Shown here in pieces: positions 31,711 to 44,129 of a DNA stretch of 64,000 nucleotides. Within the stretch, counting starts at the first letter, position 1, and each line of letters opens with the position of its first letter. The stretch covers positions 36,278,171 through 36,342,170 of the forward strand of contig NC_086383.1 of the NCBI RefSeq assembly GCF_036588685.1, written 5' to 3'. A program made the position numbers and the translations under genes. The stretch comes from Mytilus trossulus. Lineage: Eukaryota; Mollusca; Bivalvia; Mytilida; Mytilidae. A model generated the notes under the pieces. The model saw only the letters and a list, made by a program, of their open reading frames with translations, was not told the DNA's origin and did not search any database.

Positions 31711-34704
31711 ATTATTCTTAATTTATTAGTTGTAGTTGTTTTAAAGATAGTGTTCAGCAGCTGTGGATACTATCATTTCGGTACATGGAGCTTATTTGGA
31801 AATACTAGAAATGGCTAGCTGTTTTTATGCTTCGTTTCAGTCTCACGAGTCAATCCCTTTCTATCTGTTTAATTGTGATCATGATTATTTAATAAACATG
31901 CTTCTATAATCTCCATTGGCTATAACTTGGATATTTATAAAAACTATGTGTCATAGATAGGCATGCGTAAAATAAGTTCTCGACATAAACTGGCTACAAT
32001 ATAAAAAAAAGTTTTAAACCTCACGTTATACTTAAGACGAAGAAGCCTGAAGCTATATATAATACATGCACTTACGACGAAGATTATACCTCAAGCTATA
32101 GCACTTATGATGATGATGATACTGATGTATGTCTTATATCCAGCGACAAATATTACATATATATTAAGGATGATGAGAATTTAATTTAATTATATTGAAA
32201 AAAACATATACCTTTTTAAACATGCCCGACAATTAAGAGTCGCATTTTCATATGCTAGCTAACAAGAGAGCGTAACCACTATACAGAAACACTTCTCTTT
32301 CTACCAGTAAACCCATACCTGCTCTTGCTCGTGAATGCATCATGCTTGGTGGAGAAGCCGAAAAATACAGTCTTGAAGTCATTCGATCAGGGGGTCCAAC
32401 AGAATAATTGAATTTGTATTCGAGGCTAGCCTACTACCAGTCAATCCCATGTACAAGTATATAATTATGAATATAATTTTTTTTTTTCAGTCGTGTAACA
32501 CCTTCACTGGTAATCCTGTCGTTGGATATGTCGCATAGCTGTCACTTTTATATATATATATATGTATATATACCTCCAAAGCGAGACAAAAGTTGAAACT
32601 TGAAATTTTCGCTAACTCAATCAATGTATGCCTTAGAATCTACTTAAAATTGAATAAATACGAGTAAAGGAAAATTCTCGTAAAGACTGAAGTTACATAA
32701 TTGTTTTCTAAAAAATGTAACAACTATGTAAATTGACATTCTCATCCACTTTTAATTAGAAATACTTGGGGACAGGATATTTTTAGCCAATTACTATAAT
32801 AAGTTGATAGTTTAACATCCACAGTGGTCAATGCAGCTTATTCCAAGAAAGACAACTCCAATGAATCGTATGATAGGTAAAGATACGTATATATACGTGA
32901 TCTTATGACAGTGAAGTTTAAGGCGGGAATCTCAATAATCACGTGATATATAAAAATCATGATTTCTTTCGTTTTTCATCATCTTAGAAATATTTGATGT
33001 TGATAAAATTTATTATGAATGGGTTTCATAGTTAAGGAATACTTAGTTAAAACTTGAGCAACGCATTTAACAAAATTAATTTGTAAGCAATTACCGGTCC
33101 TGTTACGTGCGTACGTCGAGTTAGGTACGTATGTCATTTTATTGGAAATTTCTAATATGACCAAAACCCACCATTAAAATACAGGGGGAAAAATGATATA
33201 TAGTATCAGACATTTTAGTTTTTTTCTTTCTTTTTTAAGAATATATGATAATCCTATCCATTCAATAGCAGCATAAAATAACACTAAAAAAATAACTCAA
33301 ATAACCCTTCATTCTAATAATAAAAAAATGTGTATTCATAATGTTTTAAATTGACCTATAATACCTACAAGTACATAATACAAATATTCGTGCCAACCAC
33401 ATCTCGCGAACAAACTTCTGATTTTAAGCCTTTTAAACTTACGGCCTCACTCCCTTTGAAACTAAAAACTTTTAACTAATATGTGTGCCATCCCTTGAAA
33501 AGCCATTTCTACTCTTTGTACTGACATACAAGAAATATCTTGATTGTCCATCAAGAAAAATGAAAGTAACTTAGTTCTTACGTTTTATGTTCCTTTGCAT
33601 TGTTAAAGCTTGAATCCAATTCTATCCTGATCACGCGGCACCAAAAATTACTAGTGTAACACTAACACTAGATAATTTGACAAACTTTATTACATTACTT
33701 TACAATGTATGTGAGAGACACCGTGCGTATAGTGTCATCGAAGAAGTCGCTCCAAGTCGCTTCAAGTCGCTCCCTGGTTAGAAAACAACACAGTTTATAT
33801 ATCTAAACATTCGGCTGACATCAGCAACATGTGTTGCGTTCTATTGTTTCTTAACACAATGTATTGGTCATTTGTAAGATCACGAGGTCAGTAGATAAAT
33901 CATTGTTCCATTGTTCGACTGACATCCTCGATGTAAGTATAAGTCTATATAAATATATATTAATCACTGGACAGATTAAGAATGTGCTGACGCATATATT
34001 GATGATCCAAGTAACATTGTTACACTTATATCTATCTACACTGATATTCTGCATCCACTTGGTAAGCCAGCGAAAGTAGATAACAACCGAAGAAGTAGTT
34101 CGAATTTGTTTCGCTAGCGATTTAATGAACAAATACTAAGTGCATATGGATATGATGGGAATTTTTATAACTGCTACATATGTGTGCATCTTTGTTCTCT
34201 TTTTTGTATCGACAAATAAAACGTATGCCCTCTGTAGACTGCAACATGTCGGTAATATTAATGTTAACTTTGCAAACACATGTTTAAATTCCTCATGTTC
34301 AATTAATTTTTAAGTATAGTTAATATTATTTTGGTATTTGTCAAAACCATAAGAATAAAAGACTTTTTTTTCTTCTAAGAGACCAAATGACATAGAAGTT
34401 AACAGCTATAGGTCACCACGACTTACCATACCTTTTCTTTTTTTTACTTTCAATATAATGACCGAGATCTATTCTGCAAGTCACAACATGGATTCTTATT
34501 TCAACTAAAACTTTCAAGTTGATGTTTCTTTAAAGTTGAAATTTCGCGTGTTATTAACGTTTGTCGATAAATCCCTCCATGTCCATTGTCAGCAAAAAAT
34601 AAAGACTTGTGGAGTATTTTATACTTTAACCCTGCATTCTATATAAATTGCATTGTAAAATAAGCTAACGACATGCCAGGTATGCAAATACCATAAAATA
34701 TACA

Positions 34705-34790
34705 AAGCATATAATTTGGTACAACACACGCATTTCGTCTACATAAGACTCAACAGTGGTGCTGGTAACTATCATTTTCAATGCCAAACT
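34705..34790 (+). repeat. Dispersed repeat family R3 fragment
   Basis: It contains acgcatttcgtctacataag followed by actcaacagtggtgctgg, matching the copy at 38790 and the reversed copy at 50480. Confidence 0.6.
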
Positions 34791-36550
34791 TTCAAAAACA
34801 AACGTTTTTAGCACTGATTATGAAATTAATCATTAATCATTATATATAGCGCATCATTTGGAAATTAGTAAACACGTCGAGTTCGATGTATAGTTTTTAA
34901 CATGCTTTTTTATATTATTGATCAGTAATAAAAATAACAGCCAATCAAACAAATTCAAGATTTCTACACACAATGAGTACAGTTACTACGGCAAGCCCTT
35001 ACTAAATGTTTCTACATTCAACGAATATGCAAGTGTATTGCAGTGTCAACATTATATCCCCATTACGCCGGTCAATTTTAAAATTATAAAAATGAAAGCC
35101 ATTGAAGAGACCCCCAATTTAGCTCTTGAAAACCGATGCATTCATATACATAGCTCAATAACGATCCTTTAATGCCAGTTGTATAATTGAAACAAAAATG
35201 TATATACTAGCCATTGAACATCATTTAATGTACTTTAACTTGAAACCATTGTCTGAACGGAATGTACGAAAGTTCAAAATATTTAAAATAAAAATATAAT
35301 TTAATATTTCGTCGAAGCACACACTAAAAACTTTCAAAGGCTGAATTCTAATAACCCTAGATAGCACACAAAAAATATGATGTGTTTTTTGAATGTTATG
35401 CATTTAAAAAAATCCAGTTGTAAACTATGTCGTCAAGTACTTTTTAGTAAAAATTCGTTAATCGAACACACCTGTTCTGTAGTTATGAATCATGAGAAAG
35501 GTATTTTATTTGACCCAATTATTTCATTTTAAGTCCTGTTATTTTTTTTTATGTTACAAGCATTAAAACAACATGTAGCCTAAATATATAAAATTAATTA
35601 AATCTGAAACGAGATGATGTATATTTTTGCATTATACGTTTCAAGACCGAAAAGTCGACTCAATCACAAGTCATCCGAACATACAAATGTGCACTCTAAT
35701 GATTTTTTTCGATGCAATTATTGCCCATTTTTGGTATTTTCCCAACGAACAATAGCTGGGCAGAGATTCAATTTTATGCCTTAGAATGATTAATCTATCA
35801 TATTTCAGTGGATTGTTTTACGTCGAAATTCATGCTTATGCACAGAAAGATCCACTTGAATTTGAGTCTGCTACAATCGACTAGTTTTTGAAAATTTGTC
35901 AATAATTTTAACAGTTTACAAATATTTCGAGGCTCCATACTATAATTTGAATTAAAATACGTCTATAAGATGCATACAATCCTCATTTATGCAGCTTTAT
36001 TACACTTTTAAAGCCCATAATACAGATGTAAACAATTCAAATATACCAATTTTGCTTGTTTAACTTCTCTACCAAAGATTTCCATTTCTTTAGTTTATTT
36101 CAACTCGGTTTCCAAAAATATAACGTATCGAGTGTTGGTTGATATCGGTTTCACAGACGGTATCACATTTACTGAATCCCTCTTTGGAATTTTCATTTGC
36201 GATATTTTATGTTTTTGAATATGTTAACAAAATAAAATAAATATGTTTATGTTAAAAAAAAAACAGGTTGAGTCTAGGTAAACAATAATTAAGATAATCA
36301 TATTTCGAGAAGAATATATATTATAACGATAAACAAAAACATCATCAAACTTTACCGCGTGGTATTATCTCGCTTTGCAGTAGTCAAACGTTTCTACTGT
36401 ACCGGCAAAAAGCCAGTGTAAATAATGCACTCACATCTGTTCTATTCTAATGCTGTTAGTTGAATCTAAGGCATTATACGTTCAAGTTTAGCTCAGTTAT
36501 TATTCAAACGTGCAACATAACTGATTTTATTTACAGGAATACATTGAAGA

Positions 36551-36862
36551 ATGACACAAAGTCAAGACCATCTGTTAGTGGCAGCTATCGACTTTGGAAC
36601 AACTTACTCTGGATATGCATTTTCGATGAATGATACTTTCAAGACGGATCCTCTTAAGATATATGCTAACCAAGCTTGGAATGCTGGTGGAAAACAATTG
36701 CTGTCGCTCAAAACACCTACCTGTATCCTGTTAAATTCAGACAAACAGTTTGATTCTTTTGGTTATGAGGCGGAAAATAAATACGCAGATTTAGTGATTG
36801 ATGAAGAACATGAAGATTACTACTATTTTCACAGATTCAAGATGAGTCTACATAATAATAAG
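36551..36862 (+). CDS. HSPA12-like gene B, coding exon 1
   Basis: 104 codons, ending in phase 0 at a gtaaac donor. The phosphate-1 loop AIDFGTTYSGYAFS is at residues 12-25, and the exon ends YYYFHRFKMSLHNNK. A probable acceptor (ttatttacag) lies at 36527-36536, so the exon likely starts at 36537 with 14 bp of 5' UTR. Confidence 0.88.
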
Positions 36863-38187
36863 GTAAACCTCAGAAGACACAAATTTTCACATAGTATTCA
36901 TATGATGTTTGAAAAGCTGTGCTTGTAGCAAATATTTCAAGATAGTTTTGTAAGATATTTCTGAGGAGTAAAACTGAAGATATGATGATTTAAGACACTG
37001 TTTCTATAAAAAAATTTCTATCTCAGTGCACCTATAAATAAAACGAAAAAAGATAAGTGCATGTTTTGCATTAATGTTTGCCTATCAGGAACAATATCAC
37101 AAAATACAAAAAGAAAAATAATAAACAATTCCAGAAAAACCACAATAGGCTTGGAAAAAAATCCGCCACATACAATACATTACACACAGGTAAATGAAAA
37201 TAATTTGGTTGCTATGTGTACAGTCCAAATTGAGAAAGGGAACATTTTTGCAAAATAAATAAATTTGATAGTCATAGTAAGAAGAAGTGATAGTAATACT
37301 AAACACTTATTAAAGCTGGTATATATACAAGATATAACCCTGAATAAGTAAACATAAAATAATTAAAAAAACACATTACAAAAAGTATCAACTGTTACAG
37401 TCAAATTAACAAGAAACTACAATTTGAGAGTACTCGCAGTTACTGACAGTGAAAAACAATTAATAATAAAAATCGTGCATCAGAGACTTAAATCAACTGA
37501 AATACATCCCAGGATAGTTTATACTCTGTTTCACATTTGTATCATTTCCTCCCTATTTTCCTATCCACGATTTATTTTTATAAATATCCTCTAAATTGTT
37601 ACATTTTTCGAAAGTCTTGACGAACCACACGTTATTTTGATATCTTCATAGTCATAATATAAATTTGTGAATTTTTGTCGTTAAATCTACAGTACTCATT
37701 CTTCAAGAATTTCATCGAAATGTGTATAGTTTAAACATTTAAAAAGAGCTTGTTTTGAAAAATCCATCGCAAGTATGAGTTATCGTGTTTGACATAGAAC
37801 ACGTTTCGGACGTAATTGTATTCAAACTATTTGTTTTACCTTCTAGATATTAAGTGCGTGTTTTATTTACGATATACCTACATTATTTAAGATGCATCTA
37901 AATTGAAAGAAACCGTTTAACGTATGGATAAAGCCTCGATTTTCAATGTTATCATGGTACTGTAATATATGCTCCCTTTACGTACGTTTGTATCGTTCGT
38001 CCAAATGTAGGAAAACTCTAATACCCCTTAGTATCACACTTTCTTATTTGCATTGAACGGAATTGTCATTGTTTGTAATTATTATTAAAGATCAAACAAA
38101 AATCATTGAATGAAGTTTAAAATACTTGTCCAACAAATGCTTTATTTTTTATCATAAAAATAATTATATTTCATTATTTTGCTGATA

Positions 38188-38273
38188 CAGTGCAACATGC
38201 CTTATCCGACACCGGAGTATTCCAACATCCTGCTTTAACCGACATTTTATGTCGGATAAGACAGGTTACGCTG
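38188..38273. mobile_element. 86-bp pogo/Tigger-like MITE flanked by TA
   Basis: Imperfect inverted ends cagtgcaacatgccttatcc and ggataagacaggttacgctg are bounded by TA on both sides. This is the target duplication typical of Tc1/mariner-pogo elements. It lies in intron 1 of gene B, 64 bp before exon 2. Confidence 0.6.
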
Positions 38274-38337
38274 TACATACATTTAGTTTTATTATTAAAT
38301 TTGTAATTTTAATTGTGGTGTTCTTATATATGCTAAG

Positions 38338-38556
38338 AATGTGAAAGAAGACATGATACTTGAAGATATAACTGGTAAATCAGTAAAGGCTATAGATGTG
38401 TTTGCCTTGTCAATCGAAGCACTGAAAAATCATTTAATGGCAGCACTGGAGACACAAGGTACGGGAGTTAAACCTTCAGAAATACAGTGGGTACTTACAG
38501 TTCCTGCAATCTGGTCAGACAATGCCAAACAATTTATGAGGAAAAGTGCAGAAATG
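38338..38556 (+). CDS. HSPA12-like gene B, coding exon 2
   Basis: 73 codons, phase 0 at both ends. It encodes MILEDITGKSV...SIEALKNHL and WVLTVPAIWSDNAKQFMRK. The acceptor (ttatatatgctaag) has a poorer pyrimidine tract than in gene A; the frame and exact exon length still support it. Donor gtaaga. Confidence 0.87.
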
Positions 38557-38749
38557 GTAAGACTTATTGCGTATTTACATTTGTTCACAAGTTGCATAAA
38601 TATTAATCAAACCATTGGTGTATACATTCCATAAGATTAGTTTTAAGTGTCAAAAGTATATTAAAAAATTTAAAACTAAAGGGGACTAAAGTATAATTTT
38701 ATTTATAAAAAGTGCTGAAAAAGTCGTTCTGAATTATGTTTCGCATAAC

Positions 38750-38930
38750 AAATAGTACTAAAGCTACCAGGATCATAATTTATTACGTCAGACACGCGTT
38801 TCGTCTACATAAGACTCCTCAGTGACGCTCAGATTACAATAGTTTATAAAGCCAGACAAGTACAAAGTTGAAGAGCATTGAGGACCCAAAAAGTTGTGCC
38901 AAATACTGCTAAGGTAATTTATTCCTGGGT
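38750..38930 (+). repeat. Dispersed repeat family R3 in intron 2 of gene B
   Basis: It contains ctaccaggatcataattt, gacacgcgtttcgtctacat, agtgacgctcagatt and gttgaagagcattgaggacc. The reverse complement of the same order appears at 50375-50575. Confidence 0.75.
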
Positions 38931-39395
38931 AAAAGAAAATCCTCAGTTTCACGTCAAATTCAAAGCTTTGTAACAGGATATTTATAATATGACCATATAA
39001 TTGATATTCATGTCAACACCGAAGGGCTGATTACTGGACCAAAGTCATGATTTATACAATTTGTATATTTGAAATATCAATTCTCTGTTAATGAAATAAA
39101 TGTCCAGTTAAATGTATGAAAACTAAGTCGCTAAAATTAAAAATGTACGTTGCATAAGGAATATCTTAGATTTGAGTTTCTTAAATCGTTTTATATATGG
39201 TTTCAAGTACTCCAAACAATAGGTTGTGCAGATTGAATTTGGAAATATATAGAAATAAGAAGATGTGGTTTGGTTACAAATGAAACAATTATCAACCAAG
39301 AGACTGGGATTTAAGCAACTAAAAGTCATTGATTAAAAGCAACAATAAGCAAATCCAATACCGTATATATAGTAAGCTATAGAAGTACATTCGTT

Positions 39396-39958
39396 TTCAA
39401 CATTCAACATTCAACAATGTTCAACATTCAATTTTCAGCTTTCAACATTTGTTTTCAACATTCAACATTCATTTTCAACATTCGATTACAACATTCGATT
39501 TCAACATTTGTTTTCAACGTTCAATTTTCAACTTTCAACATTCGTTTTCAAAATTCAACATTCGTTTCAACATTCAATATTCGTTTTCAACATTCAATTT
39601 TTAACTTTCAACATTCATTTTTTAACATTTAACATTCGAACATTCGTTTTCAACATTCAATTTTCAACTTTTTGAATGTTAAAACGAATATTGAAAGTTG
39701 AAAATTGAATGTTGAAAACGAATGTTTGAATGTTGAAAACGAATGTTTGAATGTTGAAAACGAATGTTGAGTGTTGAAAACGAATGTTCATTTTTAAAAG
39801 TTGAAAACAAATGATGAATGTTAAAACGAATTTTGAATGTTGAAAACGAATGTTGAATGTTGGAAATGAATATTGAAAGTTGAAAATGAATGGTTATTTT
39901 TTTATTTTTTTTATTAAATTTGAATGTTAAATGTTGAATGTTGAATATTGAACCAACT
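39396..39958. repeat. Large inverted array of a TTCAACATT motif
   Basis: The left arm (about 39396-39668) is a degenerate run of ttcaacattc, ttcaattttc and cgttttcaac words. The right arm (about 39671-39955) is the same words in reverse complement (gaatgttgaaaacgaatg). The centre is near 39670. Two open frames across it are products of the repeat. The structure lies inside intron 2 of gene B. Confidence 0.9.
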
Positions 39959-40264
39959 TGACATTCGTACTTTTGCAATGGTACAAAGTATATGGTATAA
40001 ATATTACGACCGATATAGTCAATATTCAAAGATACTCAGGCAGTTTTAAATTGCTCACGTTTAAGCGATTGTGTATTCAGAAGATCAGTGAGTTATTAAT
40101 TAGTCTATTTTAAGTTATGGGCTCGATAAAGTTTTGACATCATTATCATAAGAAAAAGGATGTGGTATTAAAGGTTTTGAAAGGTAAATCTATACTTTCA
40201 AATCAATCTATGTATCTATAACAGATGTCATTTAGTAAAAGTTTTAAGTAACTTGTTTTAACTT

Positions 40265-40400
40265 AATTAAGCAATTTGCTAGTAATATATCAATAACGTT
40301 CATTGAATTTTAAAAAATCTCGAATAATACCCAATTAAGGAATTTGGTAGTAATATATCAATAAAGTTCATTGAATTTGAACAATCTCTAATAATGCTTT
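40265..40400 (+). repeat. 68-bp tandem duplication in intron 2 of gene B
   Basis: Two adjacent copies starting aattaagcaatttgctag (40265) and aattaaggaatttggtag (40333), each continuing taatatatcaataa and gttcattgaattt. Confidence 0.75.
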
Positions 40401-40601
40401 TTCATGAACATAAAAGATAGCCAAACGGTACCAAAAAGACATTCAAACTCATATGTCGAAAATAAATTGACAACGTCATGGTTAAAAAAGAAAAAGATCA
40501 ACAGACAAACAATAGTTCACAAAACACAGCATTTTAACTTCAAGTGTTTTAGTTAAAGTCTGTTTAATATTTTAATGAATTGATAACGGATAAATTTACA
40601 G

Positions 40602-40755
40602 GCTGGTATCCCTAAGAATTGTCTTATGATATCTCTTGAACCCGAAGCTGCATCAATCTACTGCCAATATTTACCTACAGAAAAATTAAGTGGTATCGAG
40701 TCTGGATTCACAATGGCCAGCGTGGGAACAACATACATGGTTGTAGATCTAGGAG
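40602..40755 (+). CDS. HSPA12-like gene B, coding exon 3
   Basis: 154 bp, the same length and phases as exon 3 of gene A. It encodes AGIPKNCLMISLEPEAAS and ends one base into a Gly codon of the phosphate-2 loop (VVDLGG). Donor gtaaat. Confidence 0.87.
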
Positions 40756-41939
40756 GTAAATGCTTTAAATACATTAAATTATGTGGATTGGAAAAATACA
40801 AGATATATAAGTAACAATACTGTATATTCATACTTACAAATATAAAATTTATTTGTGAAATACATGAAGGTAGTTGGAATCTGAAATAGACCAGCAACTC
40901 ACAAAAAACTGACGACTAAAACTTATCTTAAGTTATACTGAAATGTTAATGACGGACAACTTATTTTTCTCGCAAGATTTTTCTGAAATGAGTCGCTGAG
41001 TCTCAAGAGTTCGTTGCATGCATTATTTTAGATAATAAGAGAATAATGGAAATATATAGTAATGATAATCCCGTTATATGATAATCCCGTTATATGAAGG
41101 GATTGATGAAAATCTGTGTTGGCGAAAAATTACATTAAAGAATTGTAACATTTATATCAGTTGTTACTTATAAATTAATAAAGTCTAAAGGCAATTGGTT
41201 TAACAAAATATCGATTCACAACAGGCAATTAATGATTTCTTCTTTTATTATAAAAATCTAGTCGCAAATAATTTTTAGAGGCCACATCAATTTGATGTCT
41301 AGTTCTAAGGACAACTACTCCATAAAATATTGCGAGTTAGCGAATTGGTTTTTTTTTCTTGATAATAAGTATTTTGGGCGATTACTACAGTGAAGAAAAC
41401 GGTATAATTTATTTTCATAACTGGGTAACCTCATCGAAAAACGAGGAAGACATCAAATGATCTGATGCATGTAATTTGTATACTATGTATTATTATTTCA
41501 TTCTTTGTACCAATGTGTATACAGTGGTTTTAAAGAATAAAATTGTCTTGATACATATAGATTGATTTATTGCTGCCTGTACCATACCAGACGTTCTTGC
41601 CTTCGCCACAAAATATATGTTTAATTTGCTGAGTGCCGAACTATAAAAATTGATAATGGAAATGCATTGTGTACCTTAATGCGACAAACAATAACCGAAG
41701 AAGTAAATTGCTTAATCAAAAGCTAATTTCTATTGTTCTGATAAAAGTTGTGTAATTTTCTCATTTCGCATTGTGCATTCATTGCAAAGTAACCCCAACA
41801 ACAACAACAAAAACCCACAAAAAACACAACAAAAAAAAACCAAACAGTTATTTGCAGGTTTACTTATTTCTTTTGATTGAGTTAAGTCATTTCAATTGGT
41901 ATTTTATAGTGTGAATTTCTATGTTGTGATGTAACACTA

Positions 41940-42155
41940 TTGTTTCAGATAAGGGGGATGGTTGGTTCCTATTAAAACGGATATTTGGTTTTCCCGTTTG
42001 AATAGTTTTAAGCTAGTAATTTTGGGACCCTCATGCTGTTTGATGTGAGCCAATGCTTTCTGTAGAAGACCGTACTTTGACCTGTAATGTTTTACTTTTA
42101 TAAATTGTGACTTGGATGGAGAGTTGTCTCATTTGCACTCATACCACATCTTCTA
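41940..42155 (+). repeat. Dispersed repeat family R1 in intron 3 of gene B
   Basis: It contains ttgatgtgagccaatgcttt, gtagaagaccgtactttgac and gcactcataccacatcttct. It lies in the same intron and orientation as the R1 copy in gene A. Confidence 0.65.
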
Positions 42156-42529
42156 ATACCCATCCACACTGTCTATTAGATACTTATTATATACTAAACC
42201 GTATTAGAATTACTGTGTCTAGTTGGATTTTTATTTTTAAAAGTAATAAATGTATATATGTAGAATATATTCATTTTGATAATAAACTTAAATATAAAAG
42301 ATCTAATCAGATACAAATATTTAACGCGTCAATCAGTGATTAAATTTTGTTTATTTTGAAAGATCTAATTGAATATGTTATAAATTTGAACTTTTACACA
42401 GTTCTTCTAATGTATTTGCGCGCTATGTTCCGACTATTACATGTATAGACAACCGTGCGAAGAGTTCATGTCTTTAAACCTCTAAATATAATACTTCATT
42501 AAGATTAAAACCATGACCAGTGGTAAATG

Positions 42530-42685
42530 GAGATGCAGCGGGAGGTTCCGAGGGTTGGACCCACATTTTGTGGACGATAAATACATTTGAATGGGGACAT
42601 ATAGTTGGAACCCTAATTCCCCCCTTAATTTGACCTGGATTGAGAACCCCCTTTTTTAAATGGCTGGATCCGCCCCTGGTGGTTT
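42530..42685 (+). repeat. Mussel-type dispersed repeat in intron 3 of gene B
   Basis: A G/C-run-rich stretch around tttgaatggggacatatagt, ggaaccctaattccccc and ggctggatccgcccctg. It looks like a repeat common in bivalve DNA; this is recall, not a search, and only one copy is in the window. Confidence 0.4.
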
Positions 42686-43031
42686 TCTTAGATTGTAGGA
42701 TAGTTTAAAAAGTATTTTCCCTAAAAACTGCTAACTGTTTTGAAAAAAAATATTGCATTACTGACTCAATAAACGTTGTTCATATTTAATGTTGACGAAG
42801 AGCCAATCATTGTAATATGTAATATAAGCCTCTTCTTAGTTAAGCGCATGCAATATTATAAGTAACTTTAATAAGTGTGTTAGTGACCTAATACGATATA
42901 AATGAGGTCAGTAGATTCCATATGGGGCGAAAGCGAAGCACCAATCTTACAAATCAAAACAAAAATACAATTTGCTACATTATTCAAAACATGCGAATAG
43001 AAGTAATTTATGTATGTGTTGTAACTTCCAG

Positions 43032-44092
43032 GTGGAACAGCAGACATTACTATTCACGAAAAACAGATGGGTGACAATTTAAAAGAAATATGCAGGGCAT
43101 CCGGTGGGGACTGTGGTGGAACATCCGTTGATGGAGCATTTATACAAATGCTTGCAAAAATATTTGGTGCTCCTCTTATAAATTCTTTGAAACAAGAGGA
43201 ACCTGCTGCCTATTTAGATCTTATTAGAGAATTCGAAACAGTAAAACGAACAGTGACATCTTTTAAATCTGGAAAGATAAATATGGCTATACCTTATGCT
43301 ACACTTGATTCTCTCTGCAAAAAGCATCTAGACGAAGATTTACTTCATTCCATATCGTCGTCGCCTTATGCAAAATCCTTAACTATGCGAGGAGATAAAA
43401 TAAGAATAGATGCAGATTTGTTCAGATCTTTTTTTGAGAAACCCATACAAAGTTTGATAGAACTAGTCAAAGAAGTACTTGAACAGAAAGAAGCGCAATC
43501 TGTCGTCCAAATTATCCTTGTTGGTGGTTTTTCAGAATGTTTGCTAATGCAAGAAGCTATTAAGAAAGTATTCACAAAATGCAGAGTGGTCGTACCAAAA
43601 GAATGTGGCTTGGCTGTTCTCCAAGGTGCAGTTTTGTTCGGACATAAGCCCAATTTCATTGCATCTCGAATAAGCAGGTTTACATATGGTATTGAAGCTA
43701 ATATACCTTTTGATATAAGTTTACACGATGAAAAGTATAAAAGCGTAAAAAATGGCAAAGAATGCTGCCGTAACATATTTGATGTAGTAATGAAGAAAGA
43801 TGCACATGTACCTGCGGGTACAGTTGTTAAAAAGCGGTATGTGTCGTCGATTTATAACGATAACCGTCGAGTATTTATCAGTTTTAAAGTATTTGTTTCT
43901 GAAAAAGACTGTCCAATGTACACAGTTGAGGATCAGTCTACTTTATTAGGGAACATGCTAATCAATATTTCCGATTCATCTGTTGAACACCAATATGATG
44001 TTGAATTAATATTTGGAAATACTGAACTCAGCATAAGGGTAAATGAAGCCGACTCGGATAATAAGGTGGAAGCAAAGTTTGACCTTATCTGA
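43032..44092 (+). CDS. HSPA12-like gene B, coding exon 4 (terminal)
   Basis: Two bases complete the Gly of DLGGGT, then 352 codons and TGA. Motifs in order are GGTADITIHEK, LKEICRASGGDCGGTSVD, the subdomain II helices, the adenosine loop IILVGGFSECLLMQ, GAVLFGHKPNFIASRISRFT, and a beta-rich tail ending AKFDLI. It aligns with gene A's last exon over its whole length but differs at many surface positions. All catalytic loops are intact. Confidence 0.88.
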
Positions 44093-44129
44093 AAATGAAT
44101 GTGTGACTTATTTAGTGAACTTATCAAAT

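Larger units (their letters stand above)
22981..36536. other. Large gene-free intergenic region between genes A and B
   Basis: Mostly unique AT-rich DNA with no credible exon. It contains an agtaagta microsatellite (23024-23050), a MITE (24609-24945), duplicated minisatellite blocks (25885-26100 and 26760-26920), R1 copies (29460, 31390), a 22-bp direct repeat pair (29727 and 33655), TA microsatellites (32550) and an R3 fragment (34705). It ends at a probable 3' splice site (ttatttacag, AG at 36535-36536) before the start of gene B. Confidence 0.6.
36551..44092 (+). other. HSPA12-like gene B, whole coding span (four exons)
   Basis: Coding exons at 36551-36862, 38338-38556, 40602-40755 and 43032-44092 join in phase to about 581 aa. 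Introns of 1475, 2045 and 2276 bp are all GT-AG and two to six times longer than those of gene A, enlarged partly by repeats. Exons 2 and 3 have exactly the same lengths as in gene A (219 and 154 bp), and every phase matches. The two genes are therefore paralogues from a tandem duplication, now clearly diverged at protein level. A splice acceptor 14 bp before the ATG implies a non-coding first exon upstream. An R1 repeat starts about 40 bp after the stop and may supply the 3' end of the transcript. Confidence 0.88.

Noticed and set aside
22981-36536. A third HSPA12-like gene between A and B
   Set aside because: No DFGT, VPAIW, DLGGGT or VGGF block was found in this interval on either strand.
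39396-39958. CRISPR-like spacing of short repeats
   Set aside because: The words are contiguous, degenerate and palindromic as a whole, with no unique spacers; the host is an animal.
39417-40029. Open frames of 71 and 116 codons rich in Phe, Asn, Ile and Gln
   Set aside because: They are translations of the inverted TTCAACATT array.
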